Part shown: positions 25,974 through 34,609 of the stretch, one piece after another
Numbering within the stretch: the first letter of the stretch is position 1
Layout of the letters: the number at the start of each line of letters is the position of its first letter
Origin: Curtobacterium sp. MCJR17_020
GTDB taxonomy: Bacteria > Actinomycetota > Actinomycetes > Actinomycetales > Microbacteriaceae
NCBI RefSeq assembly: GCF_003234365.2
Contig: NZ_CP126260.1
Location: 2,294,001-2,358,000 of the forward strand
Direction: 5' to 3'
DNA: 64,000 bases
Notes under the pieces: model-generated
Database searches by the model: none
Told to the model about the DNA's origin: nothing
What the model saw: only the letters and a program-made list of their open reading frames with translations
Translations under genes and position numbers: made by a program

Positions 25974-26303
25974 GTGGACACGACTCTCCCCTCCGGCACG
26001 ACGAAGCGCCGGATCGAGCTCCGGCTCGCTCGCCCCCTGCTCACCTGGTTCGCCCGCCCGACCGTCACGATCGACGGGGTCGGGCACCCGGCGCAGTGGG
26101 GCACCGGCACGTGGGCGGTCGCGGACGACGGCCGGACCGTGATCGGGGTGTACCTGTTCAACCGGGCGTGGCGCTTCGGCGCGGCGACGGTGACCGTCGG
26201 CGATGCCGAGGTGCTCGAGTACCGTGCGGGTGCGTTCCCCGCCGGCGCCGGCCGGTTGGCGCCCGTACCGGTGCGCGGTCTGCCAGGCCGAGACTCGCGC
26301 TGA
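25974..26303 (+). CDS. Uncharacterised small protein
   Basis: A 109-residue protein I do not recognise. It is rich in beta-type residues (TVTIDGVGHPAQWGTGTWAV, then GVYLFNRAWRFGAATVTVG) and has no signal peptide, Cys pair or membrane span; an immunoglobulin-like or small beta-sandwich fold is a guess. GTG 25974 follows TATCCT by six bases, which supports the start. The stop codon lies inside the left arm of a 14-bp stem-loop. Confidence 0.6.
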   Translation: MDTTLPSGTTKRRIELRLARPLLTWFARPTVTIDGVGHPAQWGTGTWAVADDGRTVIGVYLFNRAWRFGAATVTVGDAEVLEYRAGAFPAGAGRLAPVPVRGLPGRDSR

Positions 26304-26345
26304 GCGACACTCCACGCGGCGCGGGGCCCGAGGAGTGTCGCTCAG
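26300..26345. terminator. 14-bp stem-loop overlapping a stop codon
   Basis: CTGAGCGACACTCC (26300-26313) pairs perfectly with 26332-26345 around an 18-base loop. The left arm contains the TGA of the upstream gene; the EthD gene ends just beyond, so it can serve both strands. Confidence 0.65.
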
Positions 26346-26372
26346 CCCGAGACCCGGGCCACAGCGCCGGGG

Positions 26373-26678
26373 CTACTCGTGCTCGATGTCGGAGAACAGG
26401 CCGGTGAACGTGGCGCCGGTCCCGCCGAGCTGCTGGAAGAACGCCCCGGCCTCGGCGGTCGCCACCGCGTCGGAGGCGTCCCCGTACGAGGCGAAGTACA
26501 GGTCGAGCGTGCGGTGCGCCGGTGTGGGCGTGCCGTCCTCCTTCGGCCAGACCTTCGCCGCCTCGAGCCGCCGCAGGCCGGGCAGCTTCGCGGCGAGCGC
26601 CTCGAGCTCCACGTAGGACTGCTCGAACGCCGACGGGTCGGCCGGGTTGTCGATGATCAGGGTGATCTTCGTGGTCAT
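26373..26678 (-). CDS. EthD family protein
   Basis: A 101-residue protein of the dimeric alpha/beta-barrel EthD family (ITLIIDNPADPSAFEQSYVE at the start, LPGLRRLEAAKVWPKEDG in the middle, LYFASYGDASDAVA near the end). EthD members accompany ether degradation in some actinobacteria, but most are of unknown role. An AGGAG ribosome site supports ATG 26678. It follows the HIT gene on the same strand after about 80 bases. Confidence 0.85.
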   Translation of the reverse strand: MTTKITLIIDNPADPSAFEQSYVELEALAAKLPGLRRLEAAKVWPKEDGTPTPAHRTLDLYFASYGDASDAVATAEAGAFFQQLGGTGATFTGLFSDIEHE

Positions 26679-26762
26679 GGTGTGCTCCTGCGGGTGTCGG
26701 CGGGACGGGTGACGGTGCAGCGCCCACTCCACTCCGTTCCGCGCACGGCCGCCCGGGATCGG

Positions 26763-27179
26763 CTACTCGAACATCTCGGCGAGGAGTGCGTGCGGGTCAC
26801 CGTCGACGACGTGTGTCGAGGGCGGCTCCGGCCAGTGCGTCGTGCCGTCGTCCGGCCAGCACGGCACGACGTGGAAGTGCAGGTGCCGCACGCTCTGCCC
26901 GGCATCGGCGCCGGAGGCCTGCAGGACGACGGTGCCGGTGGCGCCGAGCGCGCCCCGCATCGCCCGCGCGACACGTTGCGCGAGCGCGACGGTCGCGGCC
27001 AGCGCCACCGGGGCGGCGCCGAGCAGGTCGTCGGCGTGCTCGACCGGTGACACGAGCGTGTGCCCGGGCGCGAGCGCGGACCCGGGCAGCGGCGCGAACG
27101 CGACGGCGTGTTCCTCGCGCTCGACCCACACGGCCGGTTCGTCGCCGGCGATGATCGCGCAGAAGACGCAGGATGCCAT
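26763..27179 (-). CDS. HIT family nucleotide-binding hydrolase
   Basis: A 138-residue HIT protein. It begins SCVFCAIIAGDEPAVWVERE, with the CxxC of the HINT subgroup, and has the histidine triad in SVRHLHFHVVP. These enzymes hydrolyse or bind AMP-linked molecules such as adenosine phosphoramidates. Start ATG 27179 is chosen; GTG 27197 is possible. It is divergent from the ABC-F gene with about 80 bases between them. Confidence 0.93.
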   Translation of the reverse strand: MASCVFCAIIAGDEPAVWVEREEHAVAFAPLPGSALAPGHTLVSPVEHADDLLGAAPVALAATVALAQRVARAMRGALGATGTVVLQASGADAGQSVRHLHFHVVPCWPDDGTTHWPEPPSTHVVDGDPHALLAEMFE

Positions 27180-27259
27180 CCGTCCAGTGTGCTGCACCCG
27201 GAGCCCGGGCGCTCCGACGGCGGTGCCGTGCGCGCGCCGCCGCGTGGGACGATTGGCGC

Positions 27260-28924
27260 ATGACCGCCACGCTCGTCGCCAAGGGCCTGTCCGGCGGGTA
27301 CGCCGCTCGCACGCTGTTCGACTCCCTCGACCTCACGGTGGCACCGGGCGACGTGATCGGCGTCGTCGGCGTGAACGGTGCCGGCAAGTCCACCCTGCTC
27401 CGACTGCTGGCGGGTGTCGACGAGCCCCTGGCGGGCACGGTGTCGCTCGCACCGACCGACGCGTTCGTCGGCTGGCTCCCCCAGGAGCACGAACGGATCG
27501 CGGGCGAGACCGTCGCCGCGTACATCGCCCGGCGGACCGGCTCGGCCGAGGCGACTGAGGCCATGGACGCTGCGGCCGCCGCGCTCGGCGACCCGGACGC
27601 CGGCGACGCTGCCGCGGACCGCTACTCGACGGCGCTCGACCGCTGGCTCGCCGCGGGCGCCGCTGATCTGGAAGACCGCATCCCCGCCGTCCTGGCCGAC
27701 CTCGGCCTGGAGACCGGAACCGATGACGACGGCGTCGGGCCGGACTCGCTCATGACCGCACTGTCCGGTGGGCAGGCCGCTCGGGTCGGGCTCGCGGCGC
27801 TGCTGCTGTCGCGGTTCGACATCGTCCTGCTCGACGAGCCCACCAACGACCTCGACCTCGACGGGCTGGACCGGCTCGAGGGGTTCGTCCGGGGCCTGCG
27901 CGGCGGGGTCGTGCTCGTCAGCCACGACCGGGAGTTCCTGGCGCGATCGGTGACGAGCGTGCTCGAGCTCGACCTGGCGCAGTCGTCCAACCGGCTGTTC
28001 GGCGGCGGGTACGACTCGTTCCTCGAGGAGCGCGAGATCGCCCGGCAGCACAAGCGCGACGCGTACGAGGACTACGCCTCCACCAAGGCCGACCTGGTCT
28101 CCCGCGCCCGCACACAGCGCGAGTGGTCGAGCCAGGGCGTGCGCAACGCCATGAAGAAGGCCCCGGACAACGACAAGATCCGGCGCAAGGCCGCCTCGGA
28201 GTCGAGCGAGAAGCAGGCGCAGAAGGTCCGCCAGATGGAGTCCCGCATCGCGCGGCTCGACGAGGTCGAGGAGCCCCGCAAGGAGTGGCAGCTCGAGTTC
28301 ACGATCGGCAGCGCTCCACGGTCCTCGGCCGTTGTGGCCGCCCTGTCCGACGCCACCTTCGCGCAGGGCGACTTCACGCTCGGCCCGGTGTCGCTGCAGG
28401 TCGACGGCGGCGACCGCATCGGCATCACCGGGCCGAACGGCGCCGGCAAGTCCACGCTGCTCCGGGCACTGCTCGGCAAGCAGGCACCGACGACCGGCAC
28501 CGCCTCGCTCGGGTCGAGCGTCGCCGTCGGCGAGGTCGACCAGGCCCGTGCGGCCTTCACCGGCGACCAGTCGCTCGCCGCGGCGTTCGAGGCGATCGTG
28601 CCCGAGTACACCACCGCCGACGTCCGGACGCTGCTCGCGAAGTTCGGGTTGAAGGCCGACCACGTCGGACGGCCCGCGTCGGCGCTCTCCCCCGGCGAAC
28701 GGACCCGCGCCGGACTCGCGCTGCTGCAGGCCCGCGGGGTGAACGTGCTCGTGCTCGACGAACCGACGAACCACCTCGACCTGGTGGCCATCGAGCAGCT
28801 CGAACAGGCACTGGAGTCGTACGACGGCACCCTGCTGCTCGTCACGCACGACCGGCGCATGCTGGAGACCGTCCGCCTCGACCGGCAGTGGCACGTCGAC
28901 GCCGGCCGGGTCACCGAACGCTGA
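27260..28924 (+). CDS. ABC-F family ATPase (ribosome-associated type)
   Basis: A 554-residue soluble protein with two ABC domains and no membrane segment. Domain 1 has Walker A GVNGAGKST, signature ALSGGQAAR and Walker B LLDEPTNDLD; domain 2 has GPNGAGKST, LSPGERTRAG and VLDEPTNHLD. A charged linker joins them. ABC-F proteins act on the ribosome as translation factors or, in some cases, protect it from antibiotics; this one has no resistance context. GACGAT lies six bases before ATG 27260, a weak leaderless -10. Confidence 0.93.
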   Translation: MTATLVAKGLSGGYAARTLFDSLDLTVAPGDVIGVVGVNGAGKSTLLRLLAGVDEPLAGTVSLAPTDAFVGWLPQEHERIAGETVAAYIARRTGSAEATEAMDAAAAALGDPDAGDAAADRYSTALDRWLAAGAADLEDRIPAVLADLGLETGTDDDGVGPDSLMTALSGGQAARVGLAALLLSRFDIVLLDEPTNDLDLDGLDRLEGFVRGLRGGVVLVSHDREFLARSVTSVLELDLAQSSNRLFGGGYDSFLEEREIARQHKRDAYEDYASTKADLVSRARTQREWSSQGVRNAMKKAPDNDKIRRKAASESSEKQAQKVRQMESRIARLDEVEEPRKEWQLEFTIGSAPRSSAVVAALSDATFAQGDFTLGPVSLQVDGGDRIGITGPNGAGKSTLLRALLGKQAPTTGTASLGSSVAVGEVDQARAAFTGDQSLAAAFEAIVPEYTTADVRTLLAKFGLKADHVGRPASALSPGERTRAGLALLQARGVNVLVLDEPTNHLDLVAIEQLEQALESYDGTLLLVTHDRRMLETVRLDRQWHVDAGRVTER

Positions 28925-28946
28925 CCGACACCAGGAGCACAGGGGG

Positions 28947-29867
28947 ATGCCGATGCGACGCAGGGGCTGGATCGCCGTGGTCGGGGGTGCAGCGGCGCTC
29001 GCCGTCGCGGCCGCCGTCGTCGTCGGGGTGACCGCCGACCGTCCGGACACCGACCCGACCCACGTCGCACGGGCCACACCGACCGCGACGCCGACGCCGA
29101 CCCCCACCCCGACGCTCGCGGCCGTCCCCCGAGCGCCGTCGGCCGCCACCCTCGCCGCCCTGCCGTTGGCGTTCCACGACGGCGTCGTCCCCGAACTGCT
29201 CGACGGCGGGGACGTCCGCCCCGCGGACACCTGGCAGATCGCCACCCCGCGGCACGACCTCGTGGCCCTGTACGCCAGCCCGTCGAGCCGCGCCCGCCCG
29301 GTGGCCACGCTGTCGCACCTGGTGTCGACGATCGACCTGCCCGCCGCCACTGCAGTGTGGGGCCGGTCGCCCGGAGTCGACGGCGGCATGCTCCTCGTCT
29401 CGACCCCGGCCCGGAACCGCACCCCGGGCGACGGCGGCGACCCGGACGCGCCGAGCGCCACGTTCGCCTGGGCACGGGCCGCCGACTTCACGGTCACCGA
29501 CACGGACCGGATGATCCGCGTCGACGTCGCCCGCAGCACGGTGTCGGTCGTCACCCGGAGCGGCCAGGTCACCGCGAGCGAGGCGGCCCGGCTCGGCACC
29601 CCCGAGGACCCCACGCCGTCCGACACCGCCACCTACGTCGAGGCGGCGTACGTGGACACCCGCGTGACCTACACGCAGGGCAACCCGATCATCCTGACCG
29701 GGGCGCACTCGTCGCGGATCCCGTCGTACGGCGGCAACGCGGCACTGACGGCGCTGCACTACTACCCCGACCCGACCGGCAGTTCGCACGGGTGCGTGCG
29801 GATCTCCGCGCAGATGACCCGCACCCTCGCCGCCCTGCCCGTCGGCACCCCGATCCGGTTCAGCTGA
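28947..29867 (+). CDS. L,D-transpeptidase (YkuD domain), membrane-anchored
   Basis: A 306-residue cell-envelope enzyme. An N-terminal hydrophobic segment (WIAVVGGAAALAVAAAVVVG) is followed by a Thr-Pro spacer (TATPTPTPTPT) that would span the wall, then the catalytic YkuD region with SHGCVRI, Cys283 as nucleophile and His just before it. It would form 3-3 peptidoglycan crosslinks or attach proteins. The AGGGGG before ATG 28947 supports the start; ATG 28953 is an alternative. The domain between 75 and 200 is not recognised. Confidence 0.88.
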   Translation: MPMRRRGWIAVVGGAAALAVAAAVVVGVTADRPDTDPTHVARATPTATPTPTPTPTLAAVPRAPSAATLAALPLAFHDGVVPELLDGGDVRPADTWQIATPRHDLVALYASPSSRARPVATLSHLVSTIDLPAATAVWGRSPGVDGGMLLVSTPARNRTPGDGGDPDAPSATFAWARAADFTVTDTDRMIRVDVARSTVSVVTRSGQVTASEAARLGTPEDPTPSDTATYVEAAYVDTRVTYTQGNPIILTGAHSSRIPSYGGNAALTALHYYPDPTGSSHGCVRISAQMTRTLAALPVGTPIRFS

Positions 29868-29878
29868 GGAGCGACGAC

Positions 29879-30637
29879 GTGCCCGACCTGCAACTCGCCC
29901 TGAACGGCGACACCACCCACCCGGCGATGCCGCGCACACCGGCCGAGATCGCTCGTGACGCGGCAGCCTGCGTGGCGGCGGGCGCGACGCTCCTCCACCT
30001 GCACGCCTTCGACGACGACGGCTCCGAGTCGCTCGCCGCCGGACCGGTCGGCCGGATGCTCCGCGCCGTGCGGGCGGCGTGCCCGGGTATCCCGCTCAAC
30101 GTCACGACCTTCGCGGCGATCGTGCCCGACCCCCGCGAACGACTCGACCTCGTGTCCTCGTGGACGGAGCTGCCCGACCTGATCGCCGCGAACCAGGGCG
30201 AGGAGGGGATCGACGACGTGACCGATCTCCTCGCGCGACGCGGCGTCGGGGTCGAGGCGTGCGTGCTGAGCACCGACGACGCCGAGCGGTTCGTCCGGAA
30301 GGGCGGCCACGACCGGTTCGTCCGCCTCGTCGTCGAGCCGCTCGTGGACGACGTCGACACCGCGCTCGCACTCGACGCGGCGATGGAGTCGATCGTCGCC
30401 GCCGCGGGGGTCCGGCTCCCCCAGCTCCACCACGGCATCGGCGCCGCCTCGTGGCAGGTGAGCCGCCGTGCCCTCGCGCGTGGCCACGCGATCCGCACCG
30501 GGCTCGAGGACACGGGCGTGCTCGAGGACGGCACGGCGGTGACGTCGAACGCGCAGCTCGCCGCCGCTGCAGCGCGAATGGTGTCCGAAGCCAGCCGCGC
30601 CGGCACCGGATCCGACTCGGACTCCAGCGGCAGCTAG
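29879..30637 (+). CDS. BKACE family protein (beta-keto acid cleavage enzyme)
   Basis: A 252-residue TIM-barrel protein of the 3-keto-5-aminohexanoate cleavage enzyme family (DUF849), which condenses a beta-keto acid with acetyl-CoA to give acetoacetyl-CoA-type products. Metal-binding motifs ATLLHLHAFDDDG and the Glu-containing QLHHGIG region are visible. The usual PVNITTGG-type substrate loop reads LNVTTFAAIV, a divergent form, so the substrate may differ. GAGGA overlaps the previous stop just ahead of GTG 29879. A Ser/Asp-rich tail ends the protein. Confidence 0.75.
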   Translation: MPDLQLALNGDTTHPAMPRTPAEIARDAAACVAAGATLLHLHAFDDDGSESLAAGPVGRMLRAVRAACPGIPLNVTTFAAIVPDPRERLDLVSSWTELPDLIAANQGEEGIDDVTDLLARRGVGVEACVLSTDDAERFVRKGGHDRFVRLVVEPLVDDVDTALALDAAMESIVAAAGVRLPQLHHGIGAASWQVSRRALARGHAIRTGLEDTGVLEDGTAVTSNAQLAAAAARMVSEASRAGTGSDSDSSGS

Positions 30638-30641
30638 CTGG

Positions 30642-31175
30642 CTAGCGGCCGCCGCCGAGCCCGAGCCCGAGCCGCTCGACGACCTCGGCGCTCTCCTCCT
30701 CCGGGGTCCGGTCGGCCGCGATCGTCAGGTGCGCCTCGTCGTCCTGCGGCGGCTCGAGCGTCGCGAGCTGGGACTGCAGCAGCGACGTCGGCATGAAGTG
30801 GCCAGACCGCTGCGACATGCGCCGTTCGATCAACGCGCCGTCACCGGCGACGTGCACGAACACCACGCCGGGCGCCCGCAGCACGTCGCGGTACGACCGC
30901 TTCAGCGCCGAGCAGGTCACGACACCGTGCGTGCCGGCGTGGAGGTGCCCGCGGATCCAGTCGGCGACGACGTCGAGCCACGGCCAGCGGTCCTCGTCGG
31001 TGAGCGGTGTGCCAGCGTGCATCTTGTCGACGTTGCCCTGCGGGTGCATGGCGTCGCCCTCGGCGAAGTCCCACCCGAGCTGCTCGGCGACCATCGCGGC
31101 GACGGTCGACTTGCCGGAACCGGAGACCCCCATGACGACCAGGACACGCGCATCCAGAGCGGAGTCGCCGCTCAT
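30642..31175 (-). CDS. gntK: Gluconokinase
   Basis: A 177-residue GntK-type kinase that phosphorylates gluconate to 6-phosphogluconate. The Walker A motif is VMGVSGSGKST; EGDAMHPQGNVDKM and CSALKRSYRDVLR are family signatures, as is RSGHFMPTSLLQSQ. ATG 31175 overlaps the gntP stop (ATGA), so the two are translationally coupled. The stop is four bases from the convergent BKACE gene end. Confidence 0.95.
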   Translation of the reverse strand: MSGDSALDARVLVVMGVSGSGKSTVAAMVAEQLGWDFAEGDAMHPQGNVDKMHAGTPLTDEDRWPWLDVVADWIRGHLHAGTHGVVTCSALKRSYRDVLRAPGVVFVHVAGDGALIERRMSQRSGHFMPTSLLQSQLATLEPPQDDEAHLTIAADRTPEEESAEVVERLGLGLGGGR

Positions 31176-32722
31176 CGGATGAACACCCCGGCCAGCAGCA
31201 CCCCGAGCAGACCGAGCACCGAGATGAGGCACTCGAGCACCGTCCACGTCTTGAAGGTCTGCCCCACGGTGGTGTTGAGGTAGCCCTTGACGAGCCAGAA
31301 CCCGGCGTCGTTGACGTGCGACAGGAACACCGAGCCGGCACCGATCGCCAGCACGAGCAGCGAGGTCATCGGCGTGGACAGGTCGGCGGCGATCGGGGCC
31401 ATGATGCCCGCCGCGGTGACGGTGGCGACCGTGGCGGAACCGGTGGCGACGCGCACCAGGGCCGACACGACCCAGGCGACGAGGAGCACCGAGACGCCGG
31501 AGTCCTTCACGGCGTCGGCGATCACGCCGCCGATGCCCGTGTCGATGAGCACCTGCTTGAACCCACCGCCGGCACCGACGATGAGCAGCACCCCGGCGAC
31601 CGGGGGCAGCGCGCTCTCGAGCGACTTCGCCACGGCGGACCGGTCCATGCCGCCGCCGATCGCGAAGAAGACCATCGCGTAGATCGCCGCGATGCCGATC
31701 GCGATCATCGGCGACCCGAGGAAGTCGAGCAGGCTCACCCACGAGCCGGCTGCGTCGGGCATCGTGGCCTCGCGGACGGCCTGGGCGAGCATGAGGACGA
31801 CGGGCAGCAGGATGCCGATGAGCGCGACGGTGAACGACGGGCTGCGCGGCTCACTGATGACGCGCGTGAAGTCGCTCTTGCCGTTCGGCAGGGATGCGGT
31901 GTCCTGCGTGGCGGGGCCGCGCCGGGCCTCCCGTCCGCCCGAGGCGGGGTCCTGCGGACCGGACGCCGACGCGGAGTCCGACCCACGCGACCCGAACAGG
32001 TCGGGAGCGGGGATGTCGACCCAGCGGGCCGCGAACTGGGCGAACACCGGTCCGGCCAGGATGATGACCGGGATCGCCAGCACGATGCCGAAGGCGAGCG
32101 TGGTGCCGAGGTTCGCGCCGACGGTCGAGATCGCGACGAGCGGGCCGGGGTGCGGCGGGACGAACGCGTGCATCGTCGACAGGCCGACCAGGGCGGGCAC
32201 GGCGATCTTCATGATCGGCACGGAGCTGCGCTTGGCGACGAGCACGATGATCGGGATGAGGAGCACGAGGCCGACCTCGAAGAACATCGGCAGGCCGATC
32301 AGCGCACCGATCAGGGCCATCGTCCACGGCAGCGCGGCCTTCGACGACTTGCGCACCAGGGTGTCGACCACGCGGTCGGCGGCGCCGGAGTCGACGAGCA
32401 TCTTGCCGAACATCGACCCGAGGCCGACCAGGATGCCGACGCTCGTCATCGTCGCACCGAAGCCGTTGCCGAAGCTCACGACGGCCTTGTCCGGCGCAAG
32501 CCCCGCCCCGATGCCGACGCCCAGGGCACCGATCACGAGCGCGATGAACGGGTGGACCTTGAGCCACGTGATGAGCGCGATGATCACGACGATGCCGACC
32601 AGGGCCGCGATGATCAGCTGCGGGATCGGTCCGGACGGGTCGACCGTCTCGGTGCCGCCGCCCTCGGCCGCGAGGACCGTGCCCACGGGGTGGGCGAGCA
32701 GGTGGACTGGAGCGTGAGGCAT
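31172..32722 (-). CDS. gntP: Gluconate:H+ symporter (GntP family)
   Basis: A 516-residue membrane protein with about 12-14 helices. Family motifs include AFVPPHPGPLVA and SVFLSHVNDAGFW. A hydrophilic loop in the middle (about residues 247-290, Ser/Asp/Gly-rich) is longer than in typical GntP proteins, and its DNA carries the motif GGGCCTCCCGTCC of the dispersed palindrome family. GGAAGGGG precedes ATG 32722. It imports gluconate for GntK; regulation is through the palindrome at 32811-32824. Confidence 0.94.
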   Translation of the reverse strand: MPHAPVHLLAHPVGTVLAAEGGGTETVDPSGPIPQLIIAALVGIVVIIALITWLKVHPFIALVIGALGVGIGAGLAPDKAVVSFGNGFGATMTSVGILVGLGSMFGKMLVDSGAADRVVDTLVRKSSKAALPWTMALIGALIGLPMFFEVGLVLLIPIIVLVAKRSSVPIMKIAVPALVGLSTMHAFVPPHPGPLVAISTVGANLGTTLAFGIVLAIPVIILAGPVFAQFAARWVDIPAPDLFGSRGSDSASASGPQDPASGGREARRGPATQDTASLPNGKSDFTRVISEPRSPSFTVALIGILLPVVLMLAQAVREATMPDAAGSWVSLLDFLGSPMIAIGIAAIYAMVFFAIGGGMDRSAVAKSLESALPPVAGVLLIVGAGGGFKQVLIDTGIGGVIADAVKDSGVSVLLVAWVVSALVRVATGSATVATVTAAGIMAPIAADLSTPMTSLLVLAIGAGSVFLSHVNDAGFWLVKGYLNTTVGQTFKTWTVLECLISVLGLLGVLLAGVFIR

Positions 32723-32810
32723 CGGTGCCCCTTCCTGGAGCCGCTGCCGCGCGGCTCCGTCGCCTTCGTGTCGAGTGGCGGTTGGCATTGCGCGCGCCGA
32801 CCCTCAATAA

Positions 32811-32824
32811 TCTGATTAATCAGA
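32811..32824. promoter_or_regulatory. GntR operator, perfect palindrome
   Basis: TCTGATTAATCAGA is a 14-base perfect palindrome in an AT-rich patch between gntP and the GntR gene, the expected place for control of both promoters. TTGGCA (32782-32787) and AATAAT may form the promoter of the regulator gene. Confidence 0.75.
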
Positions 32825-32928
32825 CTATACGACGATCCGCCGCGCGCCATCCGCCCTCGGACGCAGTCTGCCGTTTCGATGGGACCGACGTCACGCCGAC
32901 CGCGCGACACGTACTGCACGGAGGAACG

Positions 32929-33627
32929 ATGCCCCCAGCCCGCGGACTCCACGCCCACGTGCTCGACGCCCTCGGGCAGCGCATCGTCGACGGTGCGCTC
33001 GACCCCGGCACGGTGGTCCGCCCCGAGCTCGTGGCGGACGAGTTCGGCGTGTCCCGGTCGGTCGTGCGCGAGGCGCTGCGCGTCCTGCAGTCGCTCGGGC
33101 TCGTCGAACCCCGGCAGCGCGTCGGCACGCAGGTGCTCGGCATCGGGTCGTGGGAACTGCTCGCCCCGACGGTCATCCGGTGGCGTGGCGCCTCGCCCGC
33201 CTACTTCGTGCAGCAGCGGGAACTGCTCGAGCTGCGACTCGGCGTGGAACCCGTCGCGGCGTCGCTCACCGCTGGCGGCTCCGGGGCGTCCGTCGTCCTC
33301 GACGCCGCGCAGGACATGCTCGCCGCATGCGCGCGCGAGGACAGCCGCGCGTACCTCGAGGCCGACGTCCTCTTCCACCGCGCCCTGCTCACCGGCTCCG
33401 GCAACGCCGTCTTCGCGCACTTCGCCGGCACCGTCGAGGCGCTGCTGCGCACCCGCACGTCGGAGTCGCGCGACACCATCACGCGCTGGACGCGCGAGGC
33501 AGCACTCCGCCACGAGGCCGTCGGGCACGCCCTCGTCGCGGGTGACGGGGCCGCCGCGGCGGCCGCGACGACGGCGCTCGTCGGCGTCACGCGCGACGAG
33601 TTCATCGCCGAGGCCCCGCGGCCCTGA
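32929..33627 (+). CDS. GntR/FadR family regulator of gluconate genes
   Basis: A 232-residue regulator. The winged helix has LVADEFGVSRSVVREALRVL and the C-terminal FCD ligand domain retains the histidines that bind metal and acid (FHRALL, RHEAVGHAL). GAGGAACG precedes ATG 32929. It is divergent from gntP-gntK and probably represses them until gluconate or 6-phosphogluconate binds. The stop is followed immediately by a G-rich tract. Confidence 0.93.
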   Translation: MPPARGLHAHVLDALGQRIVDGALDPGTVVRPELVADEFGVSRSVVREALRVLQSLGLVEPRQRVGTQVLGIGSWELLAPTVIRWRGASPAYFVQQRELLELRLGVEPVAASLTAGGSGASVVLDAAQDMLAACAREDSRAYLEADVLFHRALLTGSGNAVFAHFAGTVEALLRTRTSESRDTITRWTREAALRHEAVGHALVAGDGAAAAAATTALVGVTRDEFIAEAPRP

Positions 33628-33994
33628 CGGGGGCGGGCGCGGGCGAGGGGCGGGGCGGGCGCGGGGCGGCGGCACGCCGTGCGCTGACCGTCGAGGTTCC
33701 ATAACACGCCGTGCACTGACCGTCGAGGTTCCACATCGCGCGCGATCGCACGTCGAGAAGCGCAGATCTCGGAACCTCGGCGCGGCCCACCGCGACCGAA
33801 CGACGGACGGGAGGCCCGTGGCGACGCGCCCACGGGCCTCCCGTCCGACAGCCGCCCGGGTTCCACAACACGCCGTGCGCTGGTCGTCGAGGTTCCCCAA
33901 CGCACGCGATCGCACGCCGAGATGCGCAGATCTCGGAACCTCGGCGCGGCCCGAGACGCGACCGGACGACGGACGACGACGGACGACGGACCGA
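33628..33994. repeat. 367-base repeat-rich gap
   Basis: No gene is seen. From left to right: a seven-run G tract (33629-33666), a GAGGTTCC/GGAACCTC element (33692-33780), the family-A hairpin (33804-33847), a second, very similar GGTTCC/GGAACCTC element (33859-33944), and a short GGACGAC tandem run (33963-33990) up to the acetyltransferase stop. Confidence 0.85.
33804..33847. terminator. Family-A palindrome copy 2
   Basis: CGGACGGGAGGCCCGTG (33804-33820) pairs perfectly with 33831-33847 over 17 bases around a 10-base loop, between convergent genes. Confidence 0.7.
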
Positions 33995-34597
33995 CTACCT
34001 GCGCGCGAAGAGACGGGGACCGCGCAACCGCAGGCGCATCGTCACCGTGCCGAGCCACCGGTCGTACTTGTAGCCGACCTTGCCCATCCGGCCGACCTCC
34101 TCGAAGCCGAGCCGCTCGTGCAGGCGGATCGAGGCCTCGGCCTGCCGGTCGGCGATCACGGCGACGACCTCGCGGACCCCGGCGGACCGGCACTCGTCGA
34201 GCAGAGCCTCCATGAGCGCACGGCCGAGACCCTTGCCGCCCGAGGCCGCTCCGAGGTAGATCGAGTCCTCGACCACCCGGTTCGACCGGTCGCGCGGGTT
34301 CCAGGCGTCCACCAGCGCGTAGCCGAGGATCTGACCGGCCGGGTTCTCGGCCACCAGGAAGGGCAGCTTGCGCTTCCGGATGTCGTCGTAGCGCTGCTTC
34401 CACCGGGCGAAGGTGAACGCCGACGGGTCGAACGTCACGGAGGAGTTGCGGACGTAGTGCGTGTGGATCTCGCGCACGTCGGGCAGGTCGCTCGCCTCGG
34501 CGGCACGGATCCGGTACTCGAAGGCGGTCTCGCTCGCCGGCCGGGCACGCAGGTGTCGCGGCAGGACCCGCCGTCGCTGGTATTCCTCCTCGAGCAC
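33995..34597 (-). CDS. GNAT acetyltransferase (phosphinothricin acetyltransferase-like)
   Basis: A 200-residue N-acetyltransferase. The domain runs from YRIRAAEASDLPDVREIH and has the acetyl-CoA loop GGKGLGRALMEAL, then NRVVEDSIYLG and SIRLHERLGFEEVGRM, which place it in the Pat/Bar group that acetylates small amines or amino acid analogues. The first 27 residues precede the domain and are Arg-rich. GTG 34597 lies six bases after TAGGCT (minus strand), so the transcript is probably leaderless. It follows ung on the same strand. Confidence 0.88.
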   Translation of the reverse strand: MLEEEYQRRRVLPRHLRARPASETAFEYRIRAAEASDLPDVREIHTHYVRNSSVTFDPSAFTFARWKQRYDDIRKRKLPFLVAENPAGQILGYALVDAWNPRDRSNRVVEDSIYLGAASGGKGLGRALMEALLDECRSAGVREVVAVIADRQAEASIRLHERLGFEEVGRMGKVGYKYDRWLGTVTMRLRLRGPRLFARR

Positions 34598-34603
34598 GTG
34601 CCG

Positions 34604-34609
34604 AGCCTA
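34604..34609 (-). promoter_or_regulatory. -10 hexamer TAGGCT of the acetyltransferase gene
   Basis: TAGGCT on the minus strand ends six bases before GTG 34597; it overlaps the end of ung. Confidence 0.5.

Noticed and set aside
33692..33944. CRISPR array
   Set aside because: Only two related blocks, internally palindromic, with a hairpin in between; no regular spacers and no cas genes.
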